Assembly (NCBI GenBank): GCA_047967505.1
Contig: CM106540.1
Origin: Dipteris shenzhenensis
Lineage: Eukaryota > Polypodiophyta > Polypodiopsida > Gleicheniales
Strand: one strand, 5' to 3'
Length of the DNA: 64,000 nt
Below are positions 1-10,240 of the stretch, in pieces (position 1 is the stretch's first letter; every line of letters begins with the position of its first letter). Made by a program: the position numbers and the translations under genes. Below the pieces are notes generated by a model that was not told the origin of the DNA, searched no databases, and saw only the letters and a program-made list of their open reading frames with translations.

Positions 1-354
1 AGCCAGAAAAATTTCCCAAAGAGAAGAGCCAGGAATCTCGCTCGTAACCTTTGTCAAAGAGAATCCAGAAACTGCCGAGAAGACGGGCAATGCCAGAATA
101 AATGAGGCTGCAGAGAACGCTTAAAGAAAGCAAAGAAAGAAAAATTGGGATCACTAAAGACTTCACAATTGCGGTCTGTCCATTAAGTACAAAGTGCCCA
201 ATAGCGAGCCCAAACAAAGAAAAGATGAAACTCCGATCGAAACCAAAGAGCCAAAAAATTTCCCGAAGAGAAGAGTCAGGAATCTCGCTCGTAGCCTTTG
301 TCGAAGAGAATTCAGAAACTACCAAGAAGACGGGCAATTCCAGAATAAATGAGA
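1..354 (-). repeat. Imperfect direct duplication, period 248 bp
   Basis: Positions 1-107 and 249-354 are close copies (both contain AATCTCGCTCGTA and GACGGGCAAT) at a spacing of 248 bp. The unit lies in the minus-strand LINE group A 3' region, just after the zinc-binding segment. The corresponding part of the plus-strand copy near 26900-27150 is present once, so this looks like a tandem duplication in this copy. Since the first unit starts at the window edge, more units may lie outside. Confidence 0.75.
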
Positions 355-2035
355 CACAGTCTCCTAGAAATTCAGACACCGATGACATAAAGTAGGAGCA
401 ATGTGCCTACGGGCCAGCAACTGTCCAGATAGAAAAATTCCCAGAAGCACTCGCCATAAAAAAACATGTTGCCGAAGTGGAACCTTGTATACCCAAGGTT
501 GCCGCAATATTTTAGTCCACCACTTAGCTGGCCGATGCATTCGCCAAAGAGAATTACCCCTTTCTGAAACCCAGGGTTGAGGCAAAAGACTCAAAGGACG
601 AGAGGAGGACCCAAGGGAAGTCAATGTCCAATCCTCTAATCGATCCTTGAGTTCCAAAGGGGGAATCAGAACCAAAGGGGAAAGCATACAAGTGATTTGC
701 TGCCACAAAGTACGATAATGAGAACCCAAACCATACTGTGTAGCTGCCAGAGAAAAGGGAAGCATAGAGCCATCATCATGAATAACATCAGCAACAGTAT
801 TGATCCCTTTACAAGAAATAAAGTAAGAACGGCGAGGTTTCGGTAAAGCAAGCGGAGGCTGAAAAACTTTTGACCAGTGAATGCTTTCAGCCCGCAAAGA
901 ATTACCCAGCTGAGACTGTCGACCATGCCATTCCAGGTGAGACAGAATATGTTTCCAATAAAGAAGCAAGTTGGAGACCATAGGGCAGCCATACAAAGTG
1001 CCATCAATGCACCTAAACAAGAAATCCCACTGAGTAGGTTGCCAATGACCAAAAGCAGGAGTACTGATATGCGTGACCAGAGATTGATTCATGAGAGCCC
1101 AAGGCTGATCACCTTTTAGAAATTGCAGCAACATTTTCCCCCTATGTGTACTTGGATATTAGTGATATTCAATCCTCCATGCATTTTAGGGGAACAAATT
1201 CAATGCACCGAAAGCAGTCTGAGACTTTTTCTACCATGTTTGGAACGCCAACAGATTTCCATAATGACAGACATAAAGGAATCTGCCTTGGTGAACATGA
1301 TCAAAGGCAAATAAAATTGAATGTATGCCACAAGATTTGATTGCACTATTTGGAGGCGAACAGTTACAGGCCAGGTTGCCAGTTTCCAATATTCAAACTT
1401 TTTCCATAGCTTGATTAGAACCCAATCAATTTACTCTTGACGAGGTAGTCCCCAGCCCAAAGGAAGACCAAGGTGTCAAACTAACTGAGTGGGTGGGATG
1501 ATCTCCCCTGGCCATAAGAGATTGTGCCAATCCTTAAGATGTAATCGGAGCAGCTTAGACTTTTGAAAGTTAACATGAAGGCCAGCTGCCAAACCATAAA
1601 CTAAAAGGGCTTGCATCAAAGCAGAAAGATCACGTGGAGTATTCCTTAGAGTAAAGAAAGAATCATCAGCATAGGCATGAGCAAGCATGCTGCGATTTTC
1701 ATCCAATTCCAAACCATGCAGAGAAACTGTAGCCACTAGATGGTCAATGTATTGCAACATAGGATGAGTAGCAATAGCATACAGTAAGGCACTAAGGGGA
1801 CAGCCCTGACGAACCAAACTACGAAGAGTCCATTCTTCAGAGATGTCTCCAGAAAGAATACAAGCAGCATTGCTATCCCTGTAGAGCCAATAAATAACCT
1901 GCTGCATTTTTATTCCAAAGCCCAAGGATCACATTGTTTGCGAGATGAACTCCTATTGAAAGCTTTGGCAATGTCGATCTGTAAGAGCAAAACATCCTAC
2001 TGCGTGTACTTGGCATATTCAATCCCAACATAAGC
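1..2035 (-). pseudogene. LINE group A ORF2 fragment X (RT to C-terminal zinc region)
   Basis: Reading down the minus strand from about 2035, frame-shifted pieces give the RT segment with an IDIAKAF-type first catalytic block, then RQGCPLSALLYAIA and HAYADDSFF near 1665-1690 (catalytic YADD kept), then NFQKSKLLRL, and from 1134 to 364 the long C-terminal connector ending in a zinc-binding segment (KVPLRQHVFLWRVLLG... followed by C-x2-C). These blocks follow the same order as in the longer copy at 57361-61985. Several frameshifts and stops make it non-functional. Its 5' end is fused at 2035 to another group A fragment without a poly(A) tail between them, so the join looks like a deletion or recombination. 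The 3' end runs off the window. Confidence 0.85.
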
Positions 2036-2379
2036 AAAAAATAGGAACGACGAGGTTCCTGTAAAGCCAGTGGAGACTGAAAAATGGTTGACCAGTGAAT
2101 GCTTTCAGCTCGCAAAGAATTCCCCATCAAAGATTGTCAACCATCCCATTCTAGATGAGAGAGGACATGCTTCCAATCAAGAAGCAAATTGGAGATCAAA
2201 GGACAGCCAGGCAAAGTGCCATTGATGCGACCAAATAAGAGATCCCAGTAATTGATTTGCCAGTGACCAAAGGCAACAATACTGATATGTGTAACTAGAG
2301 ATCTAATCATAAGAGCCCAAGCTTGATCACCTTGCAGAAATTGCAGCAACATTTTTCCCCTGTGAGCAAGGATGCGCAC
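2036..2379 (-). pseudogene. LINE group A ORF2 fragment Y (post-RT connector)
   Basis: The minus strand reads LAHRGKMLLQFLQGDQ, FGHWQ, GCPLISNLLLDWKHVLSHLEW and then GNSLRAESIHW to EPRRSYF. This is the connector downstream of the RT, and the same blocks recur in fragment X, at 26000-26400 and at 58300-58600. At about 2035 the frame jumps directly into an earlier RT region of fragment X. It is therefore a separate copy or a recombined one. Confidence 0.8.
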
Positions 2380-3367
2380 CTAGATAATTCCTTGTTCTCT
2401 GCTATTTCAGTCTCCTTTCTGTTCCTTAGCACATTTCTAAATATAGTAAATCTAGGATTTCTTACAACATAGAGAGACCTTATTGCACCAAATTAGAGAG
2501 CATGAGGAGATAGTGACACACCAGACTATGATAGATCGAGCCCAATGACATGTCATAGATTATTACACATTTGAGTCTGCCCCCGGACATGGCGGAGTAG
2601 AGGAGGAGATAGATGATATGAGGACCCCATGGGTCAGTGGTAGGAAAGAGATGCAGCCAGTCATGCAAGAGCCACACGCGATGCGGAGACGAACTATCAC
2701 AGCTCTACTGGGAGGGGATCGCCCGACCAAAGGCATCACTCTCGAGACATTTTCACAACTCACAAGAGAGCCATTATGGCACATGGCTATGTATTTTGAT
2801 TAAGTACTAGTTTTGTCTCTTGAGGTTTGAGTTTAGTTTAGCATAGTACTCAGCAAAGGGCATTAAAGTTAGCGAGCCCTCTGCTTCAGCCCATAGTGGT
2901 TTGTGTGAGTGTTCTGTGATTGTATTTTGTCTCATAGGCCTATGAGGCCTCCTGAAGTCAGCAATACATCTCTCTCTCTCTCTCTCTCTCTGGATCTCTC
3001 TTGGGCAGTTGCGACGTAGACTACCATGGTTGGCAATTTCCTCTTCTATGACCCTAGCAACTGAGGGTGACTAGAGATGCTGGTATGCACACACAGGCAG
3101 GTGGTTTGAGAGACTAGGTCTCCATATGGATAGATTACCCCCCTTCCAATACAGCATTGATTCGCCATTTCTCCCACTTGGGTATCATGAGGTCAACCAG
3201 ATCATGTGCGAGGACCTCCTACAGCTACACACATTCAGGACCTGGTAGGCTGGCTAGAGCTGAGTGAGCTCCCATAAGCTCAACTTTTACAGAGATCATT
3301 GTTTACACATTTTTTATGAGGGCTTTGTTGATGCTCCAAGATTACTCAGATTTACCTCCCCCAATCA
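2380..3367. other. Unassigned stretch with a (TC)n tract
   Basis: I recognise no coding domain here. A clean (TC)n microsatellite lies at about 2969-2991, just after a segment that reads like the end of a transcript (CCTGAAGTCAGCAATACA). A short plus-strand open frame at 2618-2803 has no familiar motif. The stretch separates LINE A fragment Y from a group E-like LINE C-terminal piece, so it may belong to that element. Confidence 0.5.
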
Positions 3368-3892
3368 TTGAGGATTTCTATTGCGCAATTTCGAGTTTCA
3401 TCACATCGACTCCGCATTGAGAGCGGGCTGAGGGAGTACCCACAAAGAGGTGCGGAGGGGTACATATGTGCATTGTGTGATCTACAAGACAGGAGCACTT
3501 CATCTTCAGATGCCCAGTGTACTACAAGATCCAAGACTGCTACTATTGTCTCTTCAGGACAGCTTCAGACTGCTCTCCCACTTCCTTTCTTTCCCAAACC
3601 AGAGATGTCTGGTCGCCTTCATCCATCAGAGAGTCAAGCATCGAGAGCACTTACTTAGGTCACAGAGATAGGGATAGGACACACATGTAAACTCTTCTGA
3701 GAGTACCATTATGGAGTTTTTCTAGCCAGACCATACAGGTCACCACCTTATAGGCACTCGAAGAGATCGTGATCCAGAGCCAGCTACACGACATATCCAA
3801 CAGAGGGCGGAGGTGCAGATTAGTCTTCTTTGAGGCATTCCTTAACATATTCAGGGCTAGGGTATGACCAACAGTGATTACGTGGCCCAATA
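3368..3892 (+). pseudogene. L1-like RT C-terminal zinc-knuckle remnant (group E-like)
   Basis: Switching between plus-strand frames gives C-x2-C followed by EHFIFRCPVYY and then DSFRLLSHFLSFPNQRCLVAFIHQ. This resembles the C-terminal C-x2-C...H...C segment of L1-like reverse transcriptases (ECP or RCP followed by a short helical tail). At least two frameshifts are needed. No RT core lies upstream on this strand. At about 3893 it abuts a minus-strand LINE A endonuclease that is cut mid-domain. The assignment rests on motif likeness only. Confidence 0.4.
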
Positions 3893-4473
3893 TTTTGTAA
3901 AAGCATTATGATGATATGTAAATCCCAAAACTGAAGGGTGAGTTGCTATCCATAAATCTGCGGTATGAAGTGATGAAATCATATGTTCCCATTGCTGAAT
4001 TTCAAAGGGCAGCATATGGGATTTATGTGTGGTATTGTCCTGCCAGTGAGGAGAATTATTGAAATCACCACAAAGTATAGCATTTGTGGACCAAGGATAT
4101 TGCTTTATGGAGTCCCACATTCGAGCTCTAGAAGCTGAAGTTTGAGAGGCATACAAGGAACCAATTTCAAAAATCTCTCCATTGATCATACATTGGATAA
4201 TCATTCATCGGCCACATAGATCATTATATGCTACCCAGGGCTGCAAATCATTCTGGCTAGAATGCACAGCCCAGAGAATTGATCAGAGCCTGCATAAAAT
4301 ATATCATATCCTGAAAAGAACCCATGCTGGCCAGCAAAAGAATGCTGATTATGCTCTTGCAGAGACACAACATCTGGATGAGTTTTATTTATATAGTGCC
4401 AAAGGAGCCTCCATTTATTCGGGTTGCAGAGGCCCTGTATATTGTAAGAAACATATTTAAGAGAACCACGCAT
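3893..4473 (-). pseudogene. LINE group A ORF2, endonuclease part only
   Basis: ORF2 starts MRGSLKYVSYNIQGL 45 bp after the ORF1 stop and shows apurinic-like endonuclease motifs: VVSLQEHNQ (metal-binding Glu), YDIFYAG, GSLYASQ and CGDFNNSP (GDFN block). A frameshift with stops lies between 4231 and 4204. The reading breaks off at FTYHHNAF, where the longer copy at 57361-61985 continues for about 1,000 codons. RT is absent, so this copy cannot be active. Confidence 0.85.
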
Positions 4474-4520
4474 GAAAATATGTACAAGAAATGAGTAGTC
4501 CTAAAAAAGAAAGGGAGGCA

Positions 4521-5735
4521 TCAGGCCTCTGCCATTGCCTCAGGGTCTTGCTGACCCTCAGAATCCAATTCCCTGACTAGATTATCTTCTTCACAAAGCG
4601 GAATACCCATCTTGACTGCATTAACCCATGCCTTTGAGATGGGGCTGCCCGAAGAGGTAGATGGTTGACCAGGAGAAGGAGCAGAAGCATCCCAATTACG
4701 AGATTGGAGAGGTCTTTGTTTGAGAGGCACTGTCTTCTTTGCAGACTGCCAGCCTTGGTAAGAAGATGAATTATTTTCCACTAGCTTACTCTTTCCTTTA
4801 TCCTTGTTTTGAGCTGAAATGACTGGACTCCCTATATGAACTGAAGGCTTTGCTCCTTTGGCTTCTGTCTTTTACACCTAAGTCTTCTGACCTCCTTTAT
4901 TAGATGGCTGAGGAATGGTAGTTGGATGAGGCGGATGAAGGATAGAGGGACACTCAAAAGCTAGGTGCCCAAACTTGTGACAAGAGAAACAAGCTCCAGC
5001 AAAAATTCCCCATTTCAAAGTGAAATATTTCTTTCCCAAATTAACACCCTCAATCTCAACTGCAAAAGAAGGAGGGGTTGGTCTATCAGTATCCCATAAG
5101 ATGCAAAAGCGATTTTTATTACCTGTGGGAGGAGGGGGACAGATCACTTGTCCCAATGTCATCGCTAAGCCAGGAAGCTCCGTTCTCATGTAATCTCGGA
5201 AATCAACCACTTCAACCCATACAGGGCAATGATGCTTGATGACATTCTGATAGTCCTTATTAGGAGACCAAGGCATGATGTGCACCATTTGACGACCAAA
5301 AAATAAAGGGGACATTTCCAGCATCTTTTGTTTTGTCAAGGCATCCAAGAGATGAACTTCATAAAATCCTCGGGAGGCAAAATAAACTCCTTCCACATAA
5401 CATCCACCTAGGAGGGAATTCACCCATTGTCCCACATCATTAGCCGAGGGTTTTTTCCCTAGGAAAAAGATGATGACTGCAGTCTGAGAAAGCTTCTTCA
5501 GAGGACGCACAAGAGAAGGCAACTTCATTTTGTAAGTGAGTTCCGGACCAGGTAGCATCCATTCTCTTCTACTTTGTTGAAATTCCTCATTCAACATGTC
5601 AAACACATAGGAAGCATCTTCAGATGAAGGGGCTATGGGGGGCAGAGTCTCCCTTGACTGTCTTTTGGGTTCTGGAGAGAGCGCTCTCTTTACATAATAC
5701 TTATTTGTTTCTGCCATTGAAGCTAGTCGATTCAA
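4521..5735 (-). pseudogene. LINE group A ORF1 (gag-like, CCHC knuckle), two nonsense codons
   Basis: The minus-strand frame opens with MNRLASMAETNKYY and carries a DUF4283-like RNA-binding region (roughly residues 60-220, with VWVEVVDFRDYMRTELPGLA), then the knuckle CFSCHKFGHLAFEC (C-x2-C-x4-H-x4-C, about residue 255), then a low-complexity basic tail ending DPEAMAEA. Two close nonsense codons (TAG, TAA near 4870-4880) split the tail from the body, and the frame then continues to a TGA at 4521. Without these it would be about 404 residues, a normal plant LINE ORF1 size. It should encode the RNA-binding partner of the LINE RNP. Confidence 0.85.
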
Positions 5736-6331
5736 TAGAAAGATTCAAATCTTAAATTGCAGTTAGGTAACAAGCTATGAAATAGAGGGGGATGAGGGCC
5801 AAGACGAAATAAACAGACTGGACAGAAATTTCAGTCGGGGCAGATAGCAAGCTGAATAGGAATAGACAAGCGGAGCAATATCCAAACGAGAGAGGGAGTA
5901 ATCAGACAGTAATGCAAACTAGACAGGTTGGGTTGAAACCAGAAAAAGGGCGGCGACGCTATAGCAGCTGGGCACGGGATTTGGACAGAAGGGCACGAGC
6001 CCTGGACAAGAGGGCATGGGAACCTGTTGCGACAAAAAAGCTTGCAGGAATACTGCCTTACACACAACTTACTAATCCAACGCACTGAAAGAATGGGCAA
6101 AAACTGAGAGGAAACAAAGAACGAGGCGTTGAAGGTGGCTTTAGAGAGCACACAGGATGGTGAAACAGTGACGAAATCTCCCGCGAGCAGAGGTAAGGGT
6201 TCCGAACAGGCTGCACACAGTCCAAAGGATAAGTGGAGCAGGTCGTCTCGCTCACACACTCACCTGTGCACAGCTCTTTCTCACACACACCTGCGCAGCT
6301 CTCTTCGCACACACGACCGACGCGCACACAC

Positions 6332-6598
6332 TTTTTTTTTTTTAAAACCAGTGTATTTATATTCTCATAAATTTACAAGATGGGAAGTCTCCAAAATGGA
6401 GAGTATCCCAAAGATCAGAAACATAAAAAGAAAAGCTCTATGCAAGAAGCATGGATATCACCCTCATGGCAGGCACCATATAAGGATTGCCACAATGAGG
6501 CTCGGAAAGATTCATATGACCCGTGAATCTGGCGACCCAAGTATGCCAAATTATGCTCATTCCAGATTGTCCAAAGGGCCCAAAATCTGACCCATGAG
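6332..6598 (-). mobile_element. 5'-truncated LINE group A tail
   Basis: The minus strand starts abruptly with WVRFWALWTIWNEHN and then ...SYESFRASLWQSLYGACHE..., the same C-terminal end as in the copy at 18430-18560 (FFRASLRQSLYDALHE). It runs through a short 3' UTR into 12 A residues (T on plus, 6332-6343). The 5' edge lies in a TG/CA repeat (6600-6638) and the poly(A) is followed directly by GTGTGTGCGCG. Only about 270 bp were copied. Confidence 0.8.
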
Positions 6599-6599
6599 C

Positions 6600-6638
6600 G
6601 CACACACACACTCACGCGCACGCACACATGCACACACA
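6600..6638. repeat. CA/TG microsatellite between two LINE tails
   Basis: The plus strand is an interrupted CA tract (CACACACACA, CTCACGCGCACGCACACATG, CACACACA). It lies between the 5' edge of the truncated LINE tail at 6332-6598 and a run of six T (6639-6644) that looks like the poly(A) of a further minus-strand insertion. It is one of the TG/CA tracts at group A LINE junctions in this window. Confidence 0.85.
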
Positions 6639-6740
6639 TTTTTTGTAAAAGGAAGTATATTCTGAAAAGAAAATGTATTTCAAAGCTGCTCCAAAGAGGA
6701 GCCACTTCTACTCAAAACTAAAAATAGTGAAAGAAAGCTT
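6639..6740 (-). mobile_element. Possible short LINE 3' end
   Basis: The minus strand reads an AT-rich 3'-UTR-like stretch ending ATACTTCCTTTTAC and then six A before a TG tract, in the same layout as the other group A tails. No coding block is long enough to confirm it. Confidence 0.35.
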
Positions 6741-7136
6741 CTATTTGGGCTAGAGGAAGATCTCTCGGTGGTCACATAGCCTCCTGCATCCGACGCGGTT
6801 CGATGCCCCGAACTACAGATCGGACGGCTCCAGCCTCAGAAGCTACCCTAAACTCGGTGCAACATTCCGGTTGCGAGGTACTAGTCGCATAGGCTAGACC
6901 TCGGCCAGACGGGGAGTCGGCCACGAGGGCGTTTCGCTAAGATTCGCGACTCCTCGGCAACCAACCATCTTGGGCCTCGGCTCGACAGGACGACGGTGTC
7001 ACAAGGGTTAGTGACGCCTCCTGTGCGTAGCGCGACGTGTCCAAGGCGGGACTCGAAGGCGTGCACTTGGGCCGCACGCTAGCAACCTGGGATTTGGCTC
7101 TCTCTCGGGACCGGCACCTTACACTGTCAAGATTGC
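6741..7136. other. GC-rich island of unknown nature
   Basis: This stretch is far richer in G and C than its flanks. It contains GGTTCGATGCC near 6798 on the plus strand and CCTTCGAGTCC near 7050 on the minus strand; both resemble a tRNA B box (GGTTCGANTCC) with one or two mismatches. No convincing A box, cloverleaf or Pol III terminator is visible. A decayed tRNA-derived SINE is possible, but I see no open frame or known domain. Confidence 0.3.
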
Positions 7137-7640
7137 AGGATACATGGAGATGGATAGAGACTCACAGTGGTATCTAGATCTAGACCCCGTTCTCTTCGCT
7201 ATTGGATCTTGGAGGCTTTGGTTGTATGGAGGTTTCCCTATTAGATCCTTGCAGTGGGATCCAGGGGAATGGGAGTGGATAGATGCAGGGCACCGAGAGA
7301 AGAGCATCCCCTTCTTTCGTTACACAGTCAGAAATGCCAGGAGATTCCAACTCAGTTGTAGAGGCTAGAGGCCCTCTAGAGCTCCTTATTGGGATACTTT
7401 TCAGATTTCTGCAGAGATGCAGAAAAACTTTTGGAGGAGACTTTGGAAATCTCTCAGGAATAGGAAAATCACGTTATTCATCTCGCTTACTATTCATGGA
7501 GGGATTGCACTGAACCTGTGGAGATCCACGTTCAGGGCTGACCCTACATGTCCTCGATGCCACTCAGTAGTTGAGTCAGTGCAGCACTGCCTTTGGGAGT
7601 GCACTCAAGTGAGGACAATTTGGAAGGGTGGAGCTACGAA
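7137..7640 (+). pseudogene. LINE group B ORF2 C-terminal fragment
   Basis: One plus frame reads SQWYLDLDPVLFAIGSWRLW, LQWDPGEWEWIDAGHRE, ITLFISLTIHGGIALNLWR and then the zinc segment CPRCHSVVESVQHCLWEC (C-x2-C...H-x3-C). This matches the end of ORF2 in the full-length B element at 35782-42532. One in-frame stop interrupts it near 7366. Both ends are missing: the 5' side abuts the GC-rich island and the 3' side stops at about 7640 without a UTR or poly(A). Confidence 0.85.
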
Positions 7641-7787
7641 ATGAGCATCAACACCCATGCTAAATGCTAAATGCTACTGTCGTAAAAATATATTAATACT
7701 ACATAGTCATAACATCATCATCATCATCACCATCATCCTAATTCATCAAAATCCAGTGTCAACTCTGAAGCTCCCAGGCTCCTGCGA
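7641..7787. other. Short spacer with (ATC)n tract
   Basis: It holds a CATCATCATCATCATC microsatellite around 7708-7735 between a truncated LINE B piece and the pyrimidine-rich leader of LINE D. No gene is seen. The exact 5' edge of LINE D within it is uncertain. Confidence 0.5.
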
Positions 7788-8340
7788 ATGCTCCCACCCC
7801 CCTCGCTCCTGTCTACCTCCCTCGCGCTGCGCGGCTCCCTCTCCCCCTCCCCTCCTCCCTCTTCGCCACTACCCTGCTCACAGCCGTCGTGCCTCCTTCC
7901 GTCCCCCTCTCCTCCTTCTCCGCCCGCCATCCGCCCCCCCTCTCCTTCCTTCTCCGCCCCTCCATCCTTCCTCGCCTCCCCCCCCTCGTGTTGCGCTACC
8001 ACCTCCCCGCCCCCTTTCCTCCCCCTTCCCCGCCTTTGCGCCACGCTGCCACCCCCCTCCCTCCTCTCCTCCTTGCTCCCCCGCCCCCCCTCGCGCTGCA
8101 CTGCCACACCCTCGCCTCTCCTCCCTCCCCTTCCCCGTCCTACGCCGTGCTGCCACACCCCCTCCCTCCCCCTTTCCTCCTCGCCTTCGCCATTCTCTCC
8201 CCACTCTACTGCCTCTCCTCCCCCCGCTTCCTCGTACATCTCCATCCCTCCCTCTTTCCTCCCCCGCCTCCACCTCCCTCCTCCCTCCCTCGCCTCTGCC
8301 ACTTCATTTCCCCCGCCTTTTGGAGCTTTCACAGTTTGTC
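7788..8340 (+). promoter_or_regulatory. Pyrimidine-rich 5' UTR of LINE D
   Basis: About 550 bp of almost pure C and T on the sense strand, built of CTCCCTCCCC and CGCTGCC-like units, directly precede ORF1. Plant LINEs carry an internal promoter in this position, so a promoter role is inferred. The same kind of leader precedes ORF1 in group B copies (19771-20340; 41781-42532 on minus) and in a group E copy (49831-50315 on minus). Long open frames across it are composition artefacts. Confidence 0.7.
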
Positions 8341-8348
8341 GGTGCGGT

Positions 8349-10240
8349 ATGGCGGCCGTAAGTCTGGAACCGGTGGCCCAGACGGACCCCCCCTCCTTCA
8401 GCCTACCGCATAATACTGACAGAGCATCAGGTCTCCTTGGTGAAGCAAGCCGCCACTGACTTTTCCCAGACGTCCGTTTATGGGAGAGTCATTGGCTACG
8501 CCCCTTCACAAGCAGACATCAGGGATTGGTTGCAGTCCACCCTTTACCTTGAGGACAGCCACATTGAGGAGGTCACACTCATGGGACGTGGTATCTTCTG
8601 GCTCAAGCTCTCCTCAGCATAGACTGCGAGCGATATGGTCAGATAGTCCCCTACTTCTGTGGGTGGAAAGATCATCCTTATGGTCCCATGGTATAGGGGT
8701 TTCAGTGTAGTGGACTTCGATCCCGCTTCCGCATTCCCCGCCATCCAGTTACCCTCATCTTCCCAGGCCTCGCAACAGAGCTTCGCCCGATCATCAAGGA
8801 CTTGGGGGCGCACTTTGGCTGGCTCATGCAGGACACCTTCGTTGATGCGACGGCAGCCCAAGGGGTGCCACATGTCAAAGTGGCAGTCCTAGATCCGCAA
8901 AGTATCCCCTCGGAGTTTAAGATTGAGACGAACACAGGTGTGGTGACGTAGCGCATTATGGTCACAGGTCGCCCAGATCAGTGTCTGAGATGCCACGGCT
9001 TCGGGCACCAGGCGCGCTCTTGTCCTCGCTTTACGAGGACAGAACCTCAGACAACCCCCATCCAGACAACTCAGGACCCCCCCCGCCAGGCATCGACACC
9101 CCCTCCCGAAGGGGAAGGCTGGACTGAGGTCAAAAGGAAACGGAAAGGAAACAAAACAGTAACAAAAAAGCCCCCCCCTCTCCAGCAAGAGACCCCTGTG
9201 GTCACCAATCAGCAGCAGCCCGGTAAGGGGAAGGAGAAAGGGAAGGAGAAGGTCAGCCAGCCTCCCCCTCATCCTTCACCCCACCCCCCGCCTCCCCCCT
9301 CCTCCTCGGTTCCCCTACCTCCCCCCCCTCCAGGATCCCCCCCGGCACCTTTGGTTTCAGCCCCCCCTCTCCCTCGAGCATGATCTCGCGGCAACCCCCC
9401 CATCTCCTTGCGGCCCCGAAGCCAGCATAGACCTCCTCCGCGCCTAAACCCCCTTGCCCGGTGGAGGGGAGAGGCCCTTCCCCGCAGACGGCCAGCACCA
9501 CTCCAACTCTTTCGATAGCCAGCACCCCTCTTTCTACTTCTGACTCCTCATCTTCGTCCCCACACCCAAGGGCAGCCCCTAGAGCTCTACCTTTGGAGTT
9601 CTACCGAGCAGGACCCTGGGATTACTTGGATGCAGCTGGTATTGGCTCCTTCCCTGCATGCCTAGACATCAGCATCTTCTTCCTCCGAAAGGGGGCGGAG
9701 GGTAAGGTGTCCGTCCTCACCCCCCATGATGGTCCTACCTATTCCTTCACTATCACCAGTGACGGGAATGAGCAATGGACGAATGAAAATGTTTGGGAGA
9801 CGATTCGTGATCAGTCCCAGGAGCAGGTGCAAGACTGGATCGGTAGCAGAGCAGTAGAGCTTCTTCAGCAGCAATGGAAGGAGGGTGACGTTCGTCTGAC
9901 ATGGCGCTATAGCGCCAAACGATTCCGCCTTTTGGTCATCATTCGACCGCCTCTAAAGTGGATCTACGCGGAAGGGCTCCGCCCTTAGAGGACCTCAGAG
10001 GTAGCGGGGTTCTACAGTATTTCCCTGGCAGAGGCTTCGAGTTGGTTAGAGAGAGCTTACCACGATGGGATGAAGGGCCTTTCCCCTCTGCCGACGGCTT
10101 TAGAGGATGGGTCCGATGATCCGGCCTCTCCTTCGAAACCTTCACAGAAGCGCCTTCGTCTGCACATTGGACATCCTCCGACCACCTCGACATCGACCGC
10201 AACCAGACAGCTATTTGTGGCCCATCTCTCCTCTTCATGA
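8349..10240 (+). pseudogene. LINE D ORF1, CCHC knuckle plus extra C-terminal domain
   Basis: From ATG at 8349, with a shift at a C run near 8392, the pieces give IGYAPSQADIRDWLQ, MGRGIFWLKL, a DUF4283-like segment with LIFPGLATELRPIIKD, and the knuckle CLRCHGFGHQARSC near 8980. A Lys/Pro-rich linker follows (to 9380). A second block (9590-9960) reads as a globular domain: FYRAGPWDYLDAAGIGSF, then DQSQEQVQDWIGSRAVELL, then RLTWRYSAKRFRLLVIIRPP. I do not see this block in the B or A ORF1 proteins and do not recognise it. The frame passes one TAG (9986) and ends at the TGA at 10238, inside the ORF2 start. Confidence 0.7.

Larger units (their letters stand above)
3893..6331 (-). mobile_element. 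LINE group A copy with intact 5' end, 3' part missing
   Basis: On the minus strand the element starts at about 6331 with a TG-rich leader (GTGTGTGCG, then GTGTGTGAGAAAGAG), followed by ORF1 (5735-4521), a 45-bp gap, and ORF2, which starts at 4473 and is cut in the endonuclease at about 3893. LINEs usually lose their 5' end; here the 5' end is kept and the 3' end is gone, so the loss happened after insertion. The first bases follow directly on the poly(A) of another LINE tail (6332-6343). The leader resembles that of the ORF1-only element at 27305. Confidence 0.8.

Noticed and set aside
6741-7136. tRNA gene or SINE
   Set aside because: B-box-like motifs occur on both strands, but no A box at the right distance, no cloverleaf and no terminator are found; reported only as a GC-rich island.
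7657-8459. Several 130-230 codon open frames on both strands
   Set aside because: They lie in the C/T-rich leader of LINE D. The Pro/Ser/Leu and Gly/Arg/Glu products are composition artefacts open in many frames at once.
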